NCBI GenBank assembly: GCA_030695565.1
Contig: JAUYRZ010000093.1
Coordinates: 1-41,614, forward strand
From: Archangium sp.
Lineage (GTDB): Bacteria; Myxococcota; Myxococcia; Myxococcales; Myxococcaceae
Direction of reading: 5' to 3'
Length of the DNA stretch: 41,614 bases
In this document: positions 39,160 to 41,614 of the stretch, one piece after another
Position numbering within the stretch: position 1 is the stretch's first letter
Layout of the letters: every line of letters begins with the position of its first letter
Notes under the pieces: generated by a model
What the model saw: only the letters and a program-made list of their open reading frames with translations
Database searches by the model: none
What the model was told of the DNA's origin: nothing
Translations under genes and position numbers: made by a program

Positions 39160-41559
39160 ATGGAAGTGAGCGATCGCACCCTCGCCTCCCTCGGCTTCGA
39201 CGACATCCGCGCGGCGCTCGCCGGTCGATGCCGCACCGAAGTCGGCCAGGAGCGCGCTCGCGCTCGCGGCTTCCTGCAGACCCGTGACGAGGTGCAGGCC
39301 TCGCTCACGCTCTCCGAAGAAGCCCGCGCGCTGAAGGCCGAGCCGATCACCTTGCCCATCACCGGCATCGTCGACGTGCGCACCTCCATCGATCGCGCCT
39401 CCAAGAGCGGCATGTTGGAGCCCCGCGAGCTCATCAACATCTGCCAGGTGCTCTTCAGCTTCGAGCGCAGTCACGAGCTGCTGGTCGATCGCCGCGATCG
39501 CCTGCCCGGTCTGGCTGCGTTGGGGCACCGCCTGCCGGTGCTCACCAAGCTGGCCACCCGGCTCGATCGCAGCTTCGAAGCGAGCGGCGAGATCTCGGAT
39601 CGCGCCAGCACCGACCTGCGTGACGCGCGGGAAACGGCGCGAGGGCTTCACCGTCGCATTCGCGGGCGGCTCGACGAGCTGCTGCGCGACGAGAAGTTCA
39701 ACGAGACGCTGCGCGAGGGCTACTACTCGGTGCGCAACGATCGCTACGTGGTGCCGGTGAAGTCGAGTCACCAGCGTGACGTGACGGGCATCGTTCACAA
39801 CGCCAGCCAGTCGGGTCAGACCCTGTTCGTCGAGCCGGCCGAGATGATCGGCATGGGCAACGAGCTGGCGATCGCGCAGTCGATCGTGCTCGAAGAAGAG
39901 CGCAAGGTGCTGCTCGAGCTGTCTGGCCTGGTGGGCCGTGAAGCAGGCAAGCTGGTCGACGGTGTCGACGCGCTCTCGTCACTCGATGAACTCGAGGCGA
40001 TCGCCTCGCTCTCGAACGATCTCAAAGCGGCTGCACCCCACCTGGAGCCCGCCGACGGCGTGCTGGCGCTCAAGGGTCTGCGCCACCCGCGGCTGATGCT
40101 CAAGGGTGGAGAGATCATCTCCAACGACGTCGAGCTGGGTGACGCGCGTTCGCTGGTGGTCTCAGGCCCGAACGCGGGCGGCAAGACGGTCACGCTCACG
40201 GGCGTGGGGTTGTGCGCGTTGATGACGCGGGCGGGGCTGCCGATTCCGTGTGACCCCGGGTCGCGCATTCCGCTCTTCAATCAGGTGCACTCGGCGATCG
40301 GCGATCAGCAGGATCTCCAGGCGGGGCTCTCGACGTTCTCCGCGCACGTCACGATGTTGCGCGACATCACCACGGTCGCCAAACGCGGCGCGCTGGTGCT
40401 GATCGACGAGATCGCGGCCGACACCGATCCCCGTGAGGGCGCGGCGATCGCCACGGCGGTGCTGGAGGATCTGCTCACCCGCGGCGCGATCGTGCTGGTC
40501 ACCACGCACCTCGAAGAGCTCAAGGCGCTGGCGCACCTCGACCCCCGCTTCGTCAACGCGCGCGTGGGCTTCGACGGCAAGCGCATGTCACCGACGTACC
40601 GGCTGCAGATCGGCTTCGCGGGTGCGTCGTCGGCCATCGACATCGCCCGGCGGGTCGGTCTCTCCGAGTCGATCTGCGTGCGTGCGCACGATCTGGCGAT
40701 CAACACCGGCGGTGCGCTGAGCAAGGCGCTCGCGGCGGCCGAAGAAGAGCGCCGCAAGCTGTACGAGCAGCGTGATGTCGCTGAGCGTGATGCGCGTGAA
40801 GCGAAGCTCGCGCGCGAGCAGGCCGAGGCCGAGCTCTCCGCGGCGTCGAAGAAGCGCAAGGAAGAGGAAGTGAAGTTTCGCGAGGCGCTGCGGGCTGAGC
40901 TCGAGTTTGCCCGCAATCAGATCCGCGCGATCGTCGAGAAGCTGGAGACGGAGAAAGGCGAGAAGGCACTCAAGAGCGCGCAGGCCGTGGGTGCCGAGCT
41001 CACCGCGCGCATCAACGAGCAGACCTCCGCCGAGCGGGGGGCGCGGCAAGAACTCAAGGGCGATGCGCGTGAGCTGGCGCCGCTCGAGCTGAAGGTTGGA
41101 GCGAGGGCGCGGCATCGTTCGATGGATGCGGAAGTGGAGATCATCGAGCTCAACGGTGAGACCGCGACGGTGGCTGCGGGTGCGCTCAAGATGCGCGTGC
41201 CCGTCAGTGAGCTGGGGCCTGCCACCAAGGCGAAAGAAGTCGCGAAGTTTCCCGGTGCGAACAAGAAGGAAGCGCGGCTCGAGAAGGTGAAGGAGGTCGC
41301 GGCGCAGGTGCTCACCCTGGCCAGCCCCACCATCGACGTGCGCGGCGAGCGGACGGAAGACGCGATGCGGAAGATCGATCAGTTCCTCGATCGCTGCACG
41401 CGCAACGGCGACGAGGCGGCGATCATCATTCACGGTCACGGCACCGGGGCGATCAAGAGAGACCTCCGCGACTCGCTGAAACGATCTCCGTACGCGAAGT
41501 CGTTCCGGCCCGGTGACGCCAGCGAAGGCGGCGACGGAGTCACCGTCGTCATCTTTTGA
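39160..41559 (+). CDS. mutS2: MutS2 ATPase/Smr-domain protein
   Basis: MutS2 is an ATPase with a C-terminal Smr domain. In several bacteria it suppresses homologous recombination or rescues collided ribosomes. The 799-aa length fits. Walker A is GPNAGGKT at residues 336-343, Walker B is LVLIDEIAADTDP near 411, and FSAHVTMLRDI and VTTHLEELKALA match the MutS clamp and switch regions. Residues about 500-640 form a coiled-coil clamp. The Smr domain runs from about 722 to 799 with the TIDVRGERTEDAM and IIIHGHGTGAIKRDLRDSLK motifs, so it should retain nuclease-type residues. The ATG at 39160 is chosen; an ATG at 39115 would add a Pro-rich N terminus that looks non-coding. Confidence 0.95.
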   Translation: MEVSDRTLASLGFDDIRAALAGRCRTEVGQERARARGFLQTRDEVQASLTLSEEARALKAEPITLPITGIVDVRTSIDRASKSGMLEPRELINICQVLFSFERSHELLVDRRDRLPGLAALGHRLPVLTKLATRLDRSFEASGEISDRASTDLRDARETARGLHRRIRGRLDELLRDEKFNETLREGYYSVRNDRYVVPVKSSHQRDVTGIVHNASQSGQTLFVEPAEMIGMGNELAIAQSIVLEEERKVLLELSGLVGREAGKLVDGVDALSSLDELEAIASLSNDLKAAAPHLEPADGVLALKGLRHPRLMLKGGEIISNDVELGDARSLVVSGPNAGGKTVTLTGVGLCALMTRAGLPIPCDPGSRIPLFNQVHSAIGDQQDLQAGLSTFSAHVTMLRDITTVAKRGALVLIDEIAADTDPREGAAIATAVLEDLLTRGAIVLVTTHLEELKALAHLDPRFVNARVGFDGKRMSPTYRLQIGFAGASSAIDIARRVGLSESICVRAHDLAINTGGALSKALAAAEEERRKLYEQRDVAERDAREAKLAREQAEAELSAASKKRKEEEVKFREALRAELEFARNQIRAIVEKLETEKGEKALKSAQAVGAELTARINEQTSAERGARQELKGDARELAPLELKVGARARHRSMDAEVEIIELNGETATVAAGALKMRVPVSELGPATKAKEVAKFPGANKKEARLEKVKEVAAQVLTLASPTIDVRGERTEDAMRKIDQFLDRCTRNGDEAAIIIHGHGTGAIKRDLRDSLKRSPYAKSFRPGDASEGGDGVTVVIF

Positions 41560-41561
41560 AA

Positions 41562-41614
41562 ACCTCTCCCTGCGTGAGCGGGGAGAGGTCGGCCGCAGGC
41601 CGGGTGAGGGGCTC
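41562..41614. repeat. Dispersed palindromic repeat, copy 8, after mutS2
   Basis: ACCTCTCCC and GGGAGAGGT form the arms around a 12-nt loop, followed by a further GGCCGCAGGCC dyad and the tail GGGTGAGGGGCTC, which matches the other copies. It begins 3 nt after the mutS2 stop and reaches the window edge, so the right side may be cut off. Confidence 0.7.

Noticed and set aside
1..41614. CRISPR arrays, IS elements, prophage or integrase signatures
   Set aside because: No regular spaced repeats, transposase motifs or phage structural genes were found; the only repeats are the dispersed palindromes.

Overview
The window reads as a chromosomal segment of a GC-rich, large-genome bacterium, most likely a member of the Myxococcota. 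The clues are frequent GTG starts, lipoproteins with cysteine-rich or HYDIN-type repeats, a ParA-like ATPase beside a RodZ-like HTH protein, carboxypeptidase-regulatory repeats, giant coiled-coil proteins and short palindromic repeats between genes. This is inferred from gene content; no rRNA or other marker is present. I see no tRNA, rRNA, IS element, phage genes or CRISPR array. Most of the window is ordinary chromosome. The clearest accessory segment is 10.9-20.6 kb.

Layout. (1) 0.17-5.4 kb, minus strand: a tightly packed run read as selA, an HNH nuclease-fold protein, a ParA/MinD-like ATPase, a degenerate J-domain/HTH protein, an 87-aa protein and an RluD-type pseudouridine synthase. Neighbours are separated by 3-4 nt or share a GTGA overlap, except for a 34-nt gap before the 87-aa gene. 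A 58-nt hairpin lies in the selA leader, and a second HNH paralogue lies upstream of it. (2) 6.2-10.8 kb: a soluble lytic transglycosylase (minus) diverges from a membrane histidine kinase (plus) that has no partner regulator here. (3) 10.9-20.6 kb, minus: a polymorphic-toxin operon made of a Cys-rich lipoprotein, a 2756-aa SpvB/VCBS/RHS lipoprotein ending in a Hint domain and an HNH nuclease, and a small candidate immunity protein. (4) 20.9-28.5 kb, minus: a carboxypeptidase-regulatory/PDZ protein and a 1787-aa coiled-coil protein with a methyltransferase-like head. (5) 28.7-31.9 kb, plus: a HYDIN-type lipoprotein and a small membrane-anchored protein. (6) 31.9-39.0 kb, minus: a compact run of TPR protein, NamZ-type muramidase, a degenerate phosphoesterase-like protein, NadD, a NUDIX hydrolase, thymidine kinase, uracil and hypoxanthine phosphoribosyltransferases, with a second TPR lipid-free secreted or anchored protein just upstream. 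(7) 39.2-41.6 kb, plus: MutS2.

How the parts may work together: region 6 looks like a housekeeping salvage operon for nucleotides, NAD and possibly cell-wall sugars. Region 3 looks like a self-contained toxin/immunity system in which a surface-anchored RHS shell carries a nuclease released by Hint autoproteolysis. Region 1 couples selenocysteine-tRNA synthesis to genes with no evident selenium role. A family of roughly 30-50 bp palindromic GC-rich repeats recurs at least eight times, mostly at gene ends, and once inside a coding sequence where it is translated in frame.

Two points stand out for follow-up: the SECIS-like hairpin in the selA leader, and the RHS-Hint-HNH lipoprotein operon. Functional assignments rest on motifs read by eye. 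Start sites were chosen from overlaps, Shine-Dalgarno (SD) sequences and signal peptides, and several are stated as uncertain.
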